Below are positions 25,455 to 33,970 of a DNA stretch of 64,000 nucleotides, in pieces. Made by a program: the position numbers and the translations under genes. Source of the stretch: Haloarchaeobius amylolyticus (GTDB lineage Archaea; Halobacteriota; Halobacteria; Halobacteriales; Natrialbaceae). Below the pieces are notes generated by a model, which saw nothing but the letters and a program-made list of their open reading frames with translations, had not been told where the DNA came from and ran no database searches. Position 1 is the stretch's first letter, and the number at the start of each line of letters is the position of its first letter. The DNA lies in the NCBI RefSeq assembly GCF_026616195.1, contig NZ_JANHDH010000003.1, forward strand, positions 434,001 to 498,000. The letters run 5' to 3'.

Positions 25455-26059
25455 TGCCCGAGACCCTCGTGCTCGCCGGCCTGTTCGGTTTCGTGGCGGT
25501 CGCCGCCGTGGTGACCGCCCACGCGAAGCGCCTTCCGACCGTCCTGGTCGCCTTCGGCGCGTACAGCCTCGGGCTCGCCATGGTCTGGGTCGTCTTCCGC
25601 GCCCCCGACGTGGCACTCACCGAGGCCGCGGTCGGGGCGGGCGTGACCACCGCGCTGTTCATCCTCGTGGTGGCGCGCTCGCGAAAGCCCGCCAGCGGTG
25701 CGGCCGGTGGCAACGAGCCCGGGGGCGCCACCGTCGGCGGCGTCTCGGCGACCGGTTCGCCCACCACGACGGAGCGCCCCCGCCGGGTCCGCCCGGCGTC
25801 TGTCGCTCTCGCACTGCTCGTGACCATCGGAATCCTGGCCACGGTGCCCGCGCTCCCCGCCATCGGGGACGCCGAGGCGCCCGCCTTCGGCCCGGTCACG
25901 GAGTACTACCTCACGGACGCGGCCGACCGCGGCATCGACAACGTCGTGACGGCGGTCCTCGTCGTCTACCGCGGCTTCGACACGTTCGGCGAGATCGCCG
26001 TGGTGTTCGCGGCCGCGGTCGCCGTGCTCGCCGTACTCGGCCGGGAGGTGGTCGTATGA
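25451..26059 (+). CDS. DUF4040 / MbhD-MbhE-type Mrp subunit
   Basis: A 202-residue protein from ATG 25451 (ATGA overlap with mnhG). The first half (helices about 5-78, with RAPDVALTEAAVGAGVTTALF) is the DUF4040/MbhD-like domain that in bacteria is the C-terminal part of MnhA; the second half, after a hydrophilic linker of about 40 residues, has a MbhE-like part ending TEYYLTDAADRGIDNVVTAVLVVYRGFDTFGE. In haloarchaea and hydrogenase-type complexes these are separate from the NuoL-like channel, as here. Confidence 0.85.
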   Translation: MMPETLVLAGLFGFVAVAAVVTAHAKRLPTVLVAFGAYSLGLAMVWVVFRAPDVALTEAAVGAGVTTALFILVVARSRKPASGAAGGNEPGGATVGGVSATGSPTTTERPRRVRPASVALALLVTIGILATVPALPAIGDAEAPAFGPVTEYYLTDAADRGIDNVVTAVLVVYRGFDTFGEIAVVFAAAVAVLAVLGREVVV

Positions 26060-26550
26060 GCGACCGTCGTCCCGTGAACGGCCGGTCCGAGGCCGAGCAG
26101 TCGGGCGTCCGGAAGACGCCGCCGACCCCGGACAGCCCCGTCGTCACGACGACGGTCCGGGTCCTCGCGCCGTTCATCCTGACGTTCGCCCTGTTCACGC
26201 TGTTCCACGGCACCAAGTCCGTCGGTGGCGGGTTCCAGGGCGGCGTCGTGGCCGCGGCCGTCGTGGTCACGCTCGCGTTCGCCTTCGGCGTCCGCGCGAC
26301 CGCCGCGTGGCTGTCGCCCGGCCGGCTCCTCGCGCTCGCAGCCACCGGCCTGGTCACCTTCGGCGTGGTCGCCCTCGCCGGCATCGCGTCGGGTGGGGCC
26401 TTCCTGCAGTTCGACGTGTTGCCCATCCCGAAGGCGTCGGTGTACGCCACCGAGGCCATCGAGCTGGGCATCGGCGCGACCGTCGGTGCGGTCGTCGTCG
26501 TGCTGTTCGTGAACCTCGCGGACTCGCTCAACGGGGGTGTCGGCCGATGA
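26056..26550 (+). CDS. mnhB: Mrp antiporter subunit B
   Basis: A 164-residue membrane protein with four helices and the MnhB signature FTLFHGTKSVGGGFQGGVV. A hydrophilic N-terminal stretch of about 30 residues precedes the first helix. It is a core small subunit of the antiporter. ATGA overlaps on both sides indicate translational coupling. Confidence 0.92.
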   Translation: MSDRRPVNGRSEAEQSGVRKTPPTPDSPVVTTTVRVLAPFILTFALFTLFHGTKSVGGGFQGGVVAAAVVVTLAFAFGVRATAAWLSPGRLLALAATGLVTFGVVALAGIASGGAFLQFDVLPIPKASVYATEAIELGIGATVGAVVVVLFVNLADSLNGGVGR

Positions 26551-26957
26551 GCACCATCGAGAGCCTGCTGCTCACCCGCGGCGCGTACGTCCTGTACGCG
26601 CTGCTGGTCGGCGTCGGGCTGTTCGTCCTCGTCGACGACGACAACCTCGTGAAGAAGGTCGTCGGGTTGAACCTGTTCCAGACGGGTGTCTTCCTGTTCT
26701 TCATCGCGAGTGCCTTCCGCACCGGCGGGAGCGCCCCGCTCCTCTCCGGCGAGGGGCCGTACGTCAACCCGCTCCCGCACGTGCTCATCCTGACGGCCAT
26801 CGTCGTCGGCGTGAGCGTCACGGCGGTCGCGCTCTCGCTCGTGGTCCGCCTGTACGACGAGTACGGGACGTTCGACGAGCGCGAGATTCGTGAGCTCCGC
26901 CGGCAGCAGCGCGCCGTGGCGGGCGAGACTCCCGAGGGCGCGGAGGTGCCGCGATGA
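26547..26957 (+). CDS. mnhC: Mrp antiporter subunit C
   Basis: A 136-residue NuoK-like protein with three helices; the segment DDNLVKKVVGLNLFQTGVFLF and the following PLPHVLILTAIVVGVSVTAVAL are typical of MnhC. Conserved acidic/basic residues inside the membrane are expected to contribute to the proton path. The C-terminal 30 residues are charged. Start at ATG 26547 overlaps the mnhB stop. Confidence 0.92.
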   Translation: MSTIESLLLTRGAYVLYALLVGVGLFVLVDDDNLVKKVVGLNLFQTGVFLFFIASAFRTGGSAPLLSGEGPYVNPLPHVLILTAIVVGVSVTAVALSLVVRLYDEYGTFDEREIRELRRQQRAVAGETPEGAEVPR

Positions 26958-28447
26958 ACCACCTCCTCCCGCTGCTCGTGGCGGTCCCCCTGCTCGGGGC
27001 CATCGTCCCGTTCGTCCTCGGGGCGCGCTACCCGCGGCTCGCGGTCCGAGCGACCGCCGCGGTCCTGCTCGCACAGGTCGGTATCGCGGTCGCGGTCGTC
27101 GCCGCGGTCGCCGCGTCCGGCCCCCAGACCTACGTCCTCGGCGGCCTGCCCGCCGCGGTCGGCATCGGCCTGCTCGTCGACCAGGTGTCGGGCATCTTCG
27201 TGGTGCTCGTCGCGGTCGCCGGCGCGGTGCTCTACCTGACGGTCCGCGAGGACGCGACCGGCCCGGGTGACAGCCTCTGGCTGCTCCTCGTCGCCGGCCT
27301 GACCGGGGTCGTCGTCACCGCCGACGTGTTCAACCTGTACGTCTTCCTCGAGATATCGGGGCTGGCCGCCTACGGGCTGGTCGCCAGCCGGCGGGGTGGC
27401 ACGGCCGCCCTGGCCGCGCTGCACTACCTGCTGGTCGGGACCGTCGGCGCGACGTTCTACCTGCTCGGCGTTGGCTACGCCTACGTCGCCACGGGGACGC
27501 TCGCGATGGCGGACCTCCAGCCCGCGCTCGCCAGTGTCGGCTACGACTCGCCGCTCGTGCTCACGTCGTTCGTCTTCGTGACGCTCGGGCTGGCGGTCAA
27601 GCTCGCGCTGTTCCCGGTCCACGCCTGGAAGCCCGACGCCTACGCCGGGAGCGCCCACGACGTGGCCGCGCTGCTGGCGACGCTCGGCTCGACCGTGGCC
27701 GGCTACGCGCTGGTCCGCGTCGTCTTCGGCGTGTTCACCGCGGAGTTCCTCGCCGCGGTCCCGCTGGTCCAGACGGCCCTGCTGGCGGCCGGCGTCGTCA
27801 GCGTCGCCGCGGGCGGGTACCTCACGCTCCGGCAGTCCAACCTGCGCCGGTTGCTGTCGTACTCCTCCATCCTCCAGTTCGGGCTGGTCCTCGTCGGCCT
27901 CTCGCTGGCCACGGCCGCCGCCGTCACCGGCGCGCTGGTCCTGCTGGTCGGCAACGCGGTGGCGAAGGGCGGCCTGTTCGTCGCCACCGGCCTGTTCGAG
28001 CGCGAGCTCGAGGCCGTGACCGTCGCCGACCTCGCCGGGAAGGCCCGCGAGGCCCCCGTGACGGCCGCCGCCGTCGCCCTGGCGTTCACCTCGCTCGTCG
28101 GCCTCCCGCCGACCGCCGGGTTCGCCGGGAAGTGGTACGTCACCCTCGCAGCCGTCGATAGCGGTCGCTGGGTCGTCGCCACCGTCGTCGTGCTGAGCAC
28201 GCTGGTGTCGCTGGCCTACGCGGGCCGGGTCGTCGAGCGCCTGTACCTGGCCGACGGTGACGGCGAGGCAGGCGCTGGCCACGCGGTCGCCGACGGCGGG
28301 CAGCCTGCCGATGCACGATTCGTCCCCGGCCTCGAATCCCGCGCCGTCGCGGTCGTCGTACTCGCGGCCCTCGCCACCCTGGTCCTCGGCCTCGGGTCGA
28401 CCGCGCTCGCGGACTGGGTGGCCCCGGTCGTGGAGGTGTGGCTGTGA
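26954..28447 (+). CDS. mnhD: Mrp NuoL/M-like subunit D, first copy
   Basis: A 497-residue proton-conducting membrane protein of the NuoL/M/N family with about fourteen helices. Family marks include the helix with YVFLEISGLAAYGLVA (the channel Glu) and LALFPVHAWKPDAYAGSAHDVAALL (channel Lys and the HxW..DAY loop), then YSSILQFGLVLVGLSL. It is the first of three consecutive paralogues in the operon. Confidence 0.9.
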   Translation: MNHLLPLLVAVPLLGAIVPFVLGARYPRLAVRATAAVLLAQVGIAVAVVAAVAASGPQTYVLGGLPAAVGIGLLVDQVSGIFVVLVAVAGAVLYLTVREDATGPGDSLWLLLVAGLTGVVVTADVFNLYVFLEISGLAAYGLVASRRGGTAALAALHYLLVGTVGATFYLLGVGYAYVATGTLAMADLQPALASVGYDSPLVLTSFVFVTLGLAVKLALFPVHAWKPDAYAGSAHDVAALLATLGSTVAGYALVRVVFGVFTAEFLAAVPLVQTALLAAGVVSVAAGGYLTLRQSNLRRLLSYSSILQFGLVLVGLSLATAAAVTGALVLLVGNAVAKGGLFVATGLFERELEAVTVADLAGKAREAPVTAAAVALAFTSLVGLPPTAGFAGKWYVTLAAVDSGRWVVATVVVLSTLVSLAYAGRVVERLYLADGDGEAGAGHAVADGGQPADARFVPGLESRAVAVVVLAALATLVLGLGSTALADWVAPVVEVWL

Positions 28448-30093
28448 CCGACGTCTCGTCGGTGCTGCCCCTCGCGGCGGTCGCCGTACCCACGCTCGCC
28501 ATCGTGTGCATCTACGCCGCGCGAACCCGGCCGAACCTCCGCGAAGCCAGCACGCTGGCCGCGGCCGTGGCGACCCTCGGGGTCGTCTGGGCCATGACGC
28601 GGGTCGCCGGGAGCGAGACGCACGTCTCGACGCTCGGGTCCATCGCGGGCATCGAGTTCGCGCTCCGGGCCGACGCCGCCGGACTGCTGTTCGCCCTGCT
28701 GGCCGCGATCCTCTGGCTCGTCACCAGCGTCTACAGCATCGGCTACGTCCGGGCGCTGGGCGAGCACGCCCAGACGCGGTACTTCGCGGCCTTCGCCGCC
28801 AGTATCGCGGCGACGATGGGCGTCGCCTTCGCCGCGAACCTGTTCACGCTGTTCGTGTCCTACGAACTGCTGACGCTCGCGACCTACCCGCTGGTCGTCC
28901 ACAAGGAGTCCGCCGAGGCCCGTGCCGCCGGCCGGACCTACGTGGCGTACACCCTGGGCGGCGGCGTCCTCGTCTTCGCCGGCATCGTCATCGTCGGCGC
29001 CCTGACCGGGACGGTCGCCTTCGACGCCGGCGGCATCGCCGGCCTCGGCGGGGCCGACCCGACGCTCGCCCGCGTCGCGTTCGCCCTGCTCGTGGTCGGC
29101 TTCGGCGTCAAGACCGCCATCGTGCCCCTGCACGGCTGGCTGCCGACCGCGATGGTCGCGCCCACCCCCGTCTCGGGCCTGCTGCACGCGGTCGCCGTCG
29201 TCAAGAGCGGCGTCTTCGCCCTCTCCCGGACCGTCCTCTACGTGTTCGGCCCTGAGACCACGTGGGACCTCGGCGTGGGGCTCCCGCTGGCGGTCGCCGC
29301 GGCCGCGACGATGGTCGTCGCCGGCATCGTCGGCCTCCGGCAGGACAACCTCAAGCGCGGGCTGGCGTACTCGACCATCAGCCAGCTCTCGTACATCGCA
29401 CTGGGCATCGCCATCGCGACCCCGGTCGCCGTGTTCGGGGCGTTCCTGCACGTCGTCGCCCACGCGTTCATGAAGATCACGCTGTTCTTCGCCGCGGGGG
29501 TCGTCTACGTCGAGACCGGCGAGAAGTACGTCTCGGACATCGCGGGCGTCGGCCGCCGGCTCCCCGCGACGATGACAGCGTTCGCCATCGCGGCGGCTGG
29601 GCTCGTCGGCTTCCCGTTCGTCGCCGGCTTCGTCAGCAAGTTCTACCTCGTCCTCGGGACGGGCGACAGCGTCCACCCGTGGCTCGTCGCCGCCTACCTC
29701 GTGGCCGGGCTCTTGAAGTTGCTGTACTTCTGGCCGGTCATCTACGCCGCGTTCTTCGGCGAGCGCGGCAGTGCCGACGACGCGAGCCGCCACCCGTTCG
29801 CCCCGGCGCACGCCACCGACGGCGGGTTCAGTTCCCTCGACATCGAGGACGCCAGCTACGGTGACGCGACCGACGGCGGTGTCGCGACCAGCGACGGTGT
29901 CGCTGCCGGCGCCGCGGGGGCCTACGCCCGGTCGATGACGTGGGAACGTCGCACCCTCACCACCGAGACCTCGCCGGCACTCCTCGTGCCGGTCCTCGTC
30001 ACCGTCGGCTTCGCCGTCGCGCTCGGCCTCGTGCCGACCGCGTTCCCGTTCTGGGCGCTGGCCGAGGCCGTCGTCACGGAGGTGTTCGGATGA
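28444..30093 (+). CDS. Mrp NuoL/M-like subunit, second copy
   Basis: A 549-residue paralogue from GTG 28444 (GTGA overlap). It has the NuoL/M helices FVSYELLTLATYPLVV (channel Glu), KTAIVPLHGWLPTAMVAPTPVSGLLHAVAVVKSG and YSTISQLSYIALGIAI. The conserved LPTAMVAPTPVS loop is closest to classical NuoL/M/MnhA-type channels. A glycine/aspartate-rich hydrophilic insertion (about 445-500) precedes the last helix. It probably takes the place of the N-terminal part of bacterial MnhA, whose C-terminal part is encoded at 25451-26059. Confidence 0.85.
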   Translation: MTDVSSVLPLAAVAVPTLAIVCIYAARTRPNLREASTLAAAVATLGVVWAMTRVAGSETHVSTLGSIAGIEFALRADAAGLLFALLAAILWLVTSVYSIGYVRALGEHAQTRYFAAFAASIAATMGVAFAANLFTLFVSYELLTLATYPLVVHKESAEARAAGRTYVAYTLGGGVLVFAGIVIVGALTGTVAFDAGGIAGLGGADPTLARVAFALLVVGFGVKTAIVPLHGWLPTAMVAPTPVSGLLHAVAVVKSGVFALSRTVLYVFGPETTWDLGVGLPLAVAAAATMVVAGIVGLRQDNLKRGLAYSTISQLSYIALGIAIATPVAVFGAFLHVVAHAFMKITLFFAAGVVYVETGEKYVSDIAGVGRRLPATMTAFAIAAAGLVGFPFVAGFVSKFYLVLGTGDSVHPWLVAAYLVAGLLKLLYFWPVIYAAFFGERGSADDASRHPFAPAHATDGGFSSLDIEDASYGDATDGGVATSDGVAAGAAGAYARSMTWERRTLTTETSPALLVPVLVTVGFAVALGLVPTAFPFWALAEAVVTEVFG

Positions 30094-31781
30094 GCGACCT
30101 CCTGACGCTGGTGCCGCCCTGGGTGGCGTTCCTGCTGGCGGCCGCCATCGTCGTGCTGGCCCCGCGCCGGGTCGGCGCCGCGGCAGCCGTCGTGCTCACC
30201 GCACTGACGGTGCCGTGGGTGCTGCTCGCTCCGGCGGGGACCAGCCTCGCCGTCGCCCCGTTCGGCTTCGACCAGGTGCTGTTCCGGGTCGATTCGTTCA
30301 CCCGCCCCGTCGCCGCCCTGTTCGGCTTCGTGGCGGCCCTGAACGTGCTCTACGGCTACGGGACCGGCGAGGACTCGCGCCAGACCGCCTACTCGCTGTG
30401 CTACATGGGCTCGGGCGTGGCCGCGGTGCTGGCCGGCGACTGGCTCACCATGCTCGTCGCGTGGGAGCTGCTCGCCGTCACGGCGACGGTCCTCGTCTGG
30501 CACCACGGCGGCGATTCGGTCCGGCCGGCGTTCCGGTACGCGGTGTACCATCTCGTCGGCGGGACGCTGCTGGTCGCGGCCGTGGCGCTGCACTACCTCG
30601 ACGCCGGCACGTTCCTGTACGGGAGCGGTGTCGGCGGCGGCCTCGCGGCCGGCCTCCCGACGGCCCTCGCCATCCTCGGCGTCGGCATCAACCTCGGGTT
30701 CGTCGGCCTGCACGCCTGGCTGCCGGACACCTACCCGCGCCCGCACGTCGCCGCGAGTGTCGTGCTCGCCGGCTTCACGACGAAGGTCGCGGTGTACGTG
30801 CTCGCCCGTGTCGCGCCCGACGGCGACGCTATCGTCGTCTGGCTGGGTGCCGCGATGGTCCTCTACGGGGTCACGCAGGCCATCCTCCAGACCGACATGC
30901 GGCGGCTGCTGTCGTACCACATCATCTCGCAGGTGGGGTACATGGTGGTCGCCGTCGGCATCGGGACCGCGGCCGGCCTCACCGGCGCGTTCGCCCACCT
31001 GACGGCACACGTCCTCTACAAGGGCCTGCTGTTCATGGTGGCCGGCGCCATCATCGTGCGGACCGGCCAGTACTCGCTGAAGCACCTCGGCGGCCTCGGC
31101 CGCCGGATGCCCGTGACGTTCGTGGCGTTCCTCGTCGCGGCCCTGGCCATCACCGGCCTCCCCGGGTTCTCCGGGTTCGTCAGCAAGGGCCTCGTGACGA
31201 AGGCCGCCGAGAGCGCCGGCGGCGAGGCGCTCTGGTGGGTCCTGGTGCTCGGCAGCGTCGGGACCGCGCTCTCGTTCGCGAAGTTCGGCTACTACGCGTT
31301 CGTGCGCCGCGAACCCACGCCCATCACGGTCTCGCGCGCCCCGCTGGCGCTCTCGGCCGCCCTGGTGGTCGCCGCCGTCCCGTCCATCGTCTTCGGGTTG
31401 CTCCCCGGGGTCTTCCTCGGCGCGCACCCGGGCGACCCCGGGACGTTCGCACCCTACGCGACCACCGAACTCACGAAGGCGCTGGCGGCGACCGCCGCCG
31501 GCGTCGTCGGGTTCGCCGTCCTGAAGGGCCCGCTCGGGCGCATCCACCCGGTCGATGTCGACCAGGTGTTGCACCCGGTCGGTTCCTCGTTCGCCCGCGC
31601 GACCGCCGCGACCGCGGCCGGCATCGGTGCCGCCGCGAGCCGCACCGGCGCCGCGACCACCCGCCGTCTCGGGTCTCTCGTCGGCCGAGACCCGTCGACC
31701 GCCGAATCGTCCATCCACGCCGCGCTGGCCGCGCTGGCGCTTACCGCGGCGGTAGCCCTGCTACTCGCCGTCCTGGCCTGA
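30090..31781 (+). CDS. Mrp NuoL/M-like subunit, third copy
   Basis: A 563-residue third NuoL/M-family paralogue from ATG 30090 (ATGA overlap). Channel segments: MLVAWELLAVTATVLVW, LGFVGLHAWLPDTYPRPHVAASVVL and YHIISQVGYMVVAVGI. The C-terminus carries additional helices after a linker. Together the three copies would give three proton half-channels in one complex. It ends the operon; the next gene, 19 nt downstream, is a soluble protein. Confidence 0.88.
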   Translation: MSDLLTLVPPWVAFLLAAAIVVLAPRRVGAAAAVVLTALTVPWVLLAPAGTSLAVAPFGFDQVLFRVDSFTRPVAALFGFVAALNVLYGYGTGEDSRQTAYSLCYMGSGVAAVLAGDWLTMLVAWELLAVTATVLVWHHGGDSVRPAFRYAVYHLVGGTLLVAAVALHYLDAGTFLYGSGVGGGLAAGLPTALAILGVGINLGFVGLHAWLPDTYPRPHVAASVVLAGFTTKVAVYVLARVAPDGDAIVVWLGAAMVLYGVTQAILQTDMRRLLSYHIISQVGYMVVAVGIGTAAGLTGAFAHLTAHVLYKGLLFMVAGAIIVRTGQYSLKHLGGLGRRMPVTFVAFLVAALAITGLPGFSGFVSKGLVTKAAESAGGEALWWVLVLGSVGTALSFAKFGYYAFVRREPTPITVSRAPLALSAALVVAAVPSIVFGLLPGVFLGAHPGDPGTFAPYATTELTKALAATAAGVVGFAVLKGPLGRIHPVDVDQVLHPVGSSFARATAATAAGIGAAASRTGAATTRRLGSLVGRDPSTAESSIHAALAALALTAAVALLLAVLA

Positions 31782-31800
31782 CCACACCACACAGACATCC

Positions 31801-32214
31801 ATGACGACCAGAATCAACACCGGTACCAGCCCGAACTACGACCGCCTCGTCGCCTACCTGCGCGACCGCTTCGACGACGACCTGCGCTGGGTCGCCTCGT
31901 TCGACACCGAGAGCTACGACTACGCGGTGGAGTACATCCGACCCGACCTGCGGACGGAGCTGTCGACCCACGAGTTCGACACCGTCGTCCACCGGTCCAT
32001 CGGCCTGTTCCGCCGGCCGTACGTCGAGTCTGTCTACACGCACCTCGGGCCGGCGCGGACCCTCGTGGTCGAACACGAGCGTGCGACCGCCGTCCACCTC
32101 TACCTCACGGACACCGAGGGCGTCATCATCAAGATCAAGGAGGGTAACGAGATCTGTCTGCCCGACTTCGCCGACGAGTGTCTCGCACAGCTCCTGGAGG
32201 ACCACGAGCAGTGA
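31801..32214 (+). CDS. Conserved haloarchaeal protein (DUF7522-like)
   Basis: A 137-residue soluble protein lying 19 nt after the Mrp operon in the same direction, so it may be co-transcribed. It alternates helix and strand, with RLVAYLRDRFDDDLRWVASFD at the N-terminus and LFRRPYVESVYTHLGPAR in the middle. It resembles haloarchaeal proteins of the DUF7522 type, of unknown function. No catalytic motif is visible. Confidence 0.65.
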   Translation: MTTRINTGTSPNYDRLVAYLRDRFDDDLRWVASFDTESYDYAVEYIRPDLRTELSTHEFDTVVHRSIGLFRRPYVESVYTHLGPARTLVVEHERATAVHLYLTDTEGVIIKIKEGNEICLPDFADECLAQLLEDHEQ

Positions 32215-32320
32215 CCCGTCGCGTGAGACGACGAGGGCCCGCGGGACACGGCCACGACCGTGACCGCTGGCTCGCCGTCAGGACCGGTGGCGATCCGGCC
32301 GGAGTACCGGAGGGGATGCC

Positions 32321-32812
32321 GTGACGCTCGACGGGCTCGACGCGCTCGACCGGCGCATCCTCCACGGGTTGCAACAGGACGCCAGACACGTCTCCTCGCG
32401 GGACATCGCGGCGTCCATCCCCGCGTCGCCGAGCACGGTCAGGAAGCGCATCGCCAGGCTCGAAGAGAACGGTATCATCGGCGGGTACAGCGCCGACGTC
32501 GACTACGACAGGGCGGGCTACCAGCTGCACGTCCAGATCGTCTGTACCGCCCCGGTCGCCGAACGCGAGGCGATGAGCGACGCCGCGCTGTCGGTCCCCG
32601 GCGTGGTCCGGGTCCGGGAGCTGGCGACGGGCGAGCGGAACGTCGTCGTGACCGTCATCGGCGAGGACGGCGACGACCTGACCCGCATCGCGACCGACCT
32701 GAGCGACGTGGGCCTGACCGTCCTCGACGAGGAGCTGGTCCGGAGCGAGCGGACACAGCCCTTCTCCGGGTTCGACCCGGAGCGCAGCGATGCCCGAGTG
32801 CGGGCCGAGTGA
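32321..32812 (+). CDS. Lrp/AsnC-family transcriptional regulator
   Basis: A 163-residue regulator from GTG 32321. Residues about 5-60 are the AsnC-type helix-turn-helix (LDALDRRILHGLQQDAR, SRDIAASIPASPSTVRKRIARLEENGII), residues 70-145 the RAM-type ligand-binding domain. Lrp/AsnC proteins bind amino acids and control amino-acid metabolism; the target here is not evident. It stands alone between unrelated genes. Confidence 0.85.
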   Translation: MTLDGLDALDRRILHGLQQDARHVSSRDIAASIPASPSTVRKRIARLEENGIIGGYSADVDYDRAGYQLHVQIVCTAPVAEREAMSDAALSVPGVVRVRELATGERNVVVTVIGEDGDDLTRIATDLSDVGLTVLDEELVRSERTQPFSGFDPERSDARVRAE

Positions 32813-32839
32813 CCGGCAAGGGTCGCAGCCGGCCAGGGT

Positions 32840-33220
32840 TCAGGCGGTCGTCGCCAGCGAGTCGGCGACCTCGGCGAGCCGGTCGTACAGCTCGTCGGCC
32901 CGGTCGTCGTCGTAATCGGTGTGGTACTCCTTGGAGACGCCCGCCTTCGCGAGGTTGACGTGCTCGTCCGGCGTCACGTCGTGGTCCGCCAGACAGGTCC
33001 GGGCACATTCGAGTGGACAGCCGTCGATGACGAGCGTCGGCCGGCCGCTCGTCGCGGTGTCGACGAGTGGCGCCACGTCACCCCCGACCCCCGCGATGCA
33101 GGACATCTCGGCACGGCCCTCGCGGTCGAGCCTGACCGCGAGGTCGTTGGCCAGCTGTGCGGCGCTCGAACAGCCAGAACACGAGTACACCAGTGGCAAC
33201 TCGTCGTAGTTCACGTCCAT
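32840..33220 (-). CDS. DGC-domain putative zinc-binding protein
   Basis: A 126-residue protein with paired cysteine motifs, YSCSGCSSAAQLAN at the N-terminus, MSCIAGVGG in the middle and IDGCPLECARTCL, a pattern known from the DGC-domain family (named for conserved Asp-Gly-Cys). The domain is proposed to bind zinc or another metal; its cellular role is not known. The gene is single and convergent with the Lrp regulator gene. Confidence 0.8.
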   Translation of the reverse strand: MDVNYDELPLVYSCSGCSSAAQLANDLAVRLDREGRAEMSCIAGVGGDVAPLVDTATSGRPTLVIDGCPLECARTCLADHDVTPDEHVNLAKAGVSKEYHTDYDDDRADELYDRLAEVADSLATTA

Positions 33221-33304
33221 CGGCGACGACTTCTCGACGGACCCGCGAAGGTGTTGTCCCGAACGTCGTTCGGGCAGGCGACGACGCCACGAGGGGTCTG
33301 ATTC

Positions 33305-33967
33305 TCAGCCGCGGAGCAGGTTCATCACCTCGTCCGCCACGTCTGATTCGAGGGCGACCACGTACCGGTTGCCCGGTTCCAGCACCGTCTCGGGGCCGCC
33401 GAGGCGGTTCCCCGCCGAGTCCACGACGATGAGACTCCCGCGGGGCAGGCGCACCTCCTCCAGCGTCCTCCCGGCCGCGGGCGCGTCGGCGGCGATCTCG
33501 ACCTCGACCACCTCGACGTCGCCCCCGATGTCCTCCAGGGTCCGGACGCCCTCGACGATTATCTCGTTGACCGCGGCGCGGGCCCCGAGCGACTCCGGGA
33601 AGACGACCCCGTCGACGTACTCGCTGTAGAGGTCGTCCTCGCCCTCGGAGATACGCATGACGGCCCGGATGTCGGCCATGCGCTGGGCGGCCATACAGAC
33701 CGCGAAGTTCGTGGCCTCGTCGTCGGTGAGCGCGGCGACCACGTCCGAGCGGTCGGGCTGGGCCTGTCGGAGGATGGAGGGTCGGGCCGCGTCCCCCTCG
33801 ATGACGGTCCCGACGTACTCGTCGCTGAGACGGTCGGCCCGTACCGGGTCGGGTTCGACGAGGACGACGCTGTGGCCGCGGTCGGCGAGCAGTTCGGCGG
33901 TCCGGAGGCCGACGGTTCCGCCGCCGGCGACGATGACGCGAAGGTCTTGCGATGATGACTGTGACAT
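33305..33967 (-). CDS. trkA: TrkA-type NAD-binding regulatory subunit
   Basis: A 220-residue protein with an N-terminal Rossmann domain (VIVAGGGTVGLRTAELL, with acidic VEPDP at the end of strand 2) and a C-terminal TrkA-C domain (about 140-218). Such subunits gate cation channels and some permeases in response to NAD(H)/NADP or cyclic dinucleotides. It begins 3 nt after the stop of the APC permease gene, so the two are co-transcribed and probably form one transport unit. Confidence 0.88.
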   Translation of the reverse strand: MSQSSSQDLRVIVAGGGTVGLRTAELLADRGHSVVLVEPDPVRADRLSDEYVGTVIEGDAARPSILRQAQPDRSDVVAALTDDEATNFAVCMAAQRMADIRAVMRISEGEDDLYSEYVDGVVFPESLGARAAVNEIIVEGVRTLEDIGGDVEVVEVEIAADAPAAGRTLEEVRLPRGSLIVVDSAGNRLGGPETVLEPGNRYVVALESDVADEVMNLLRG

Positions 33968-33970
33968 GGG

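Noticed and set aside
26528-28282. 584-codon minus-strand open frame opposite the Mrp operon
   Set aside because: Antisense shadow; low-complexity composition and no start signals, whereas the plus strand holds clear subunit genes.
29922-31718. 598-codon minus-strand open frame opposite the third NuoL/M-like gene
   Set aside because: Antisense shadow with low-complexity Gly/Arg/Asp composition; the plus strand encodes an obvious membrane protein.
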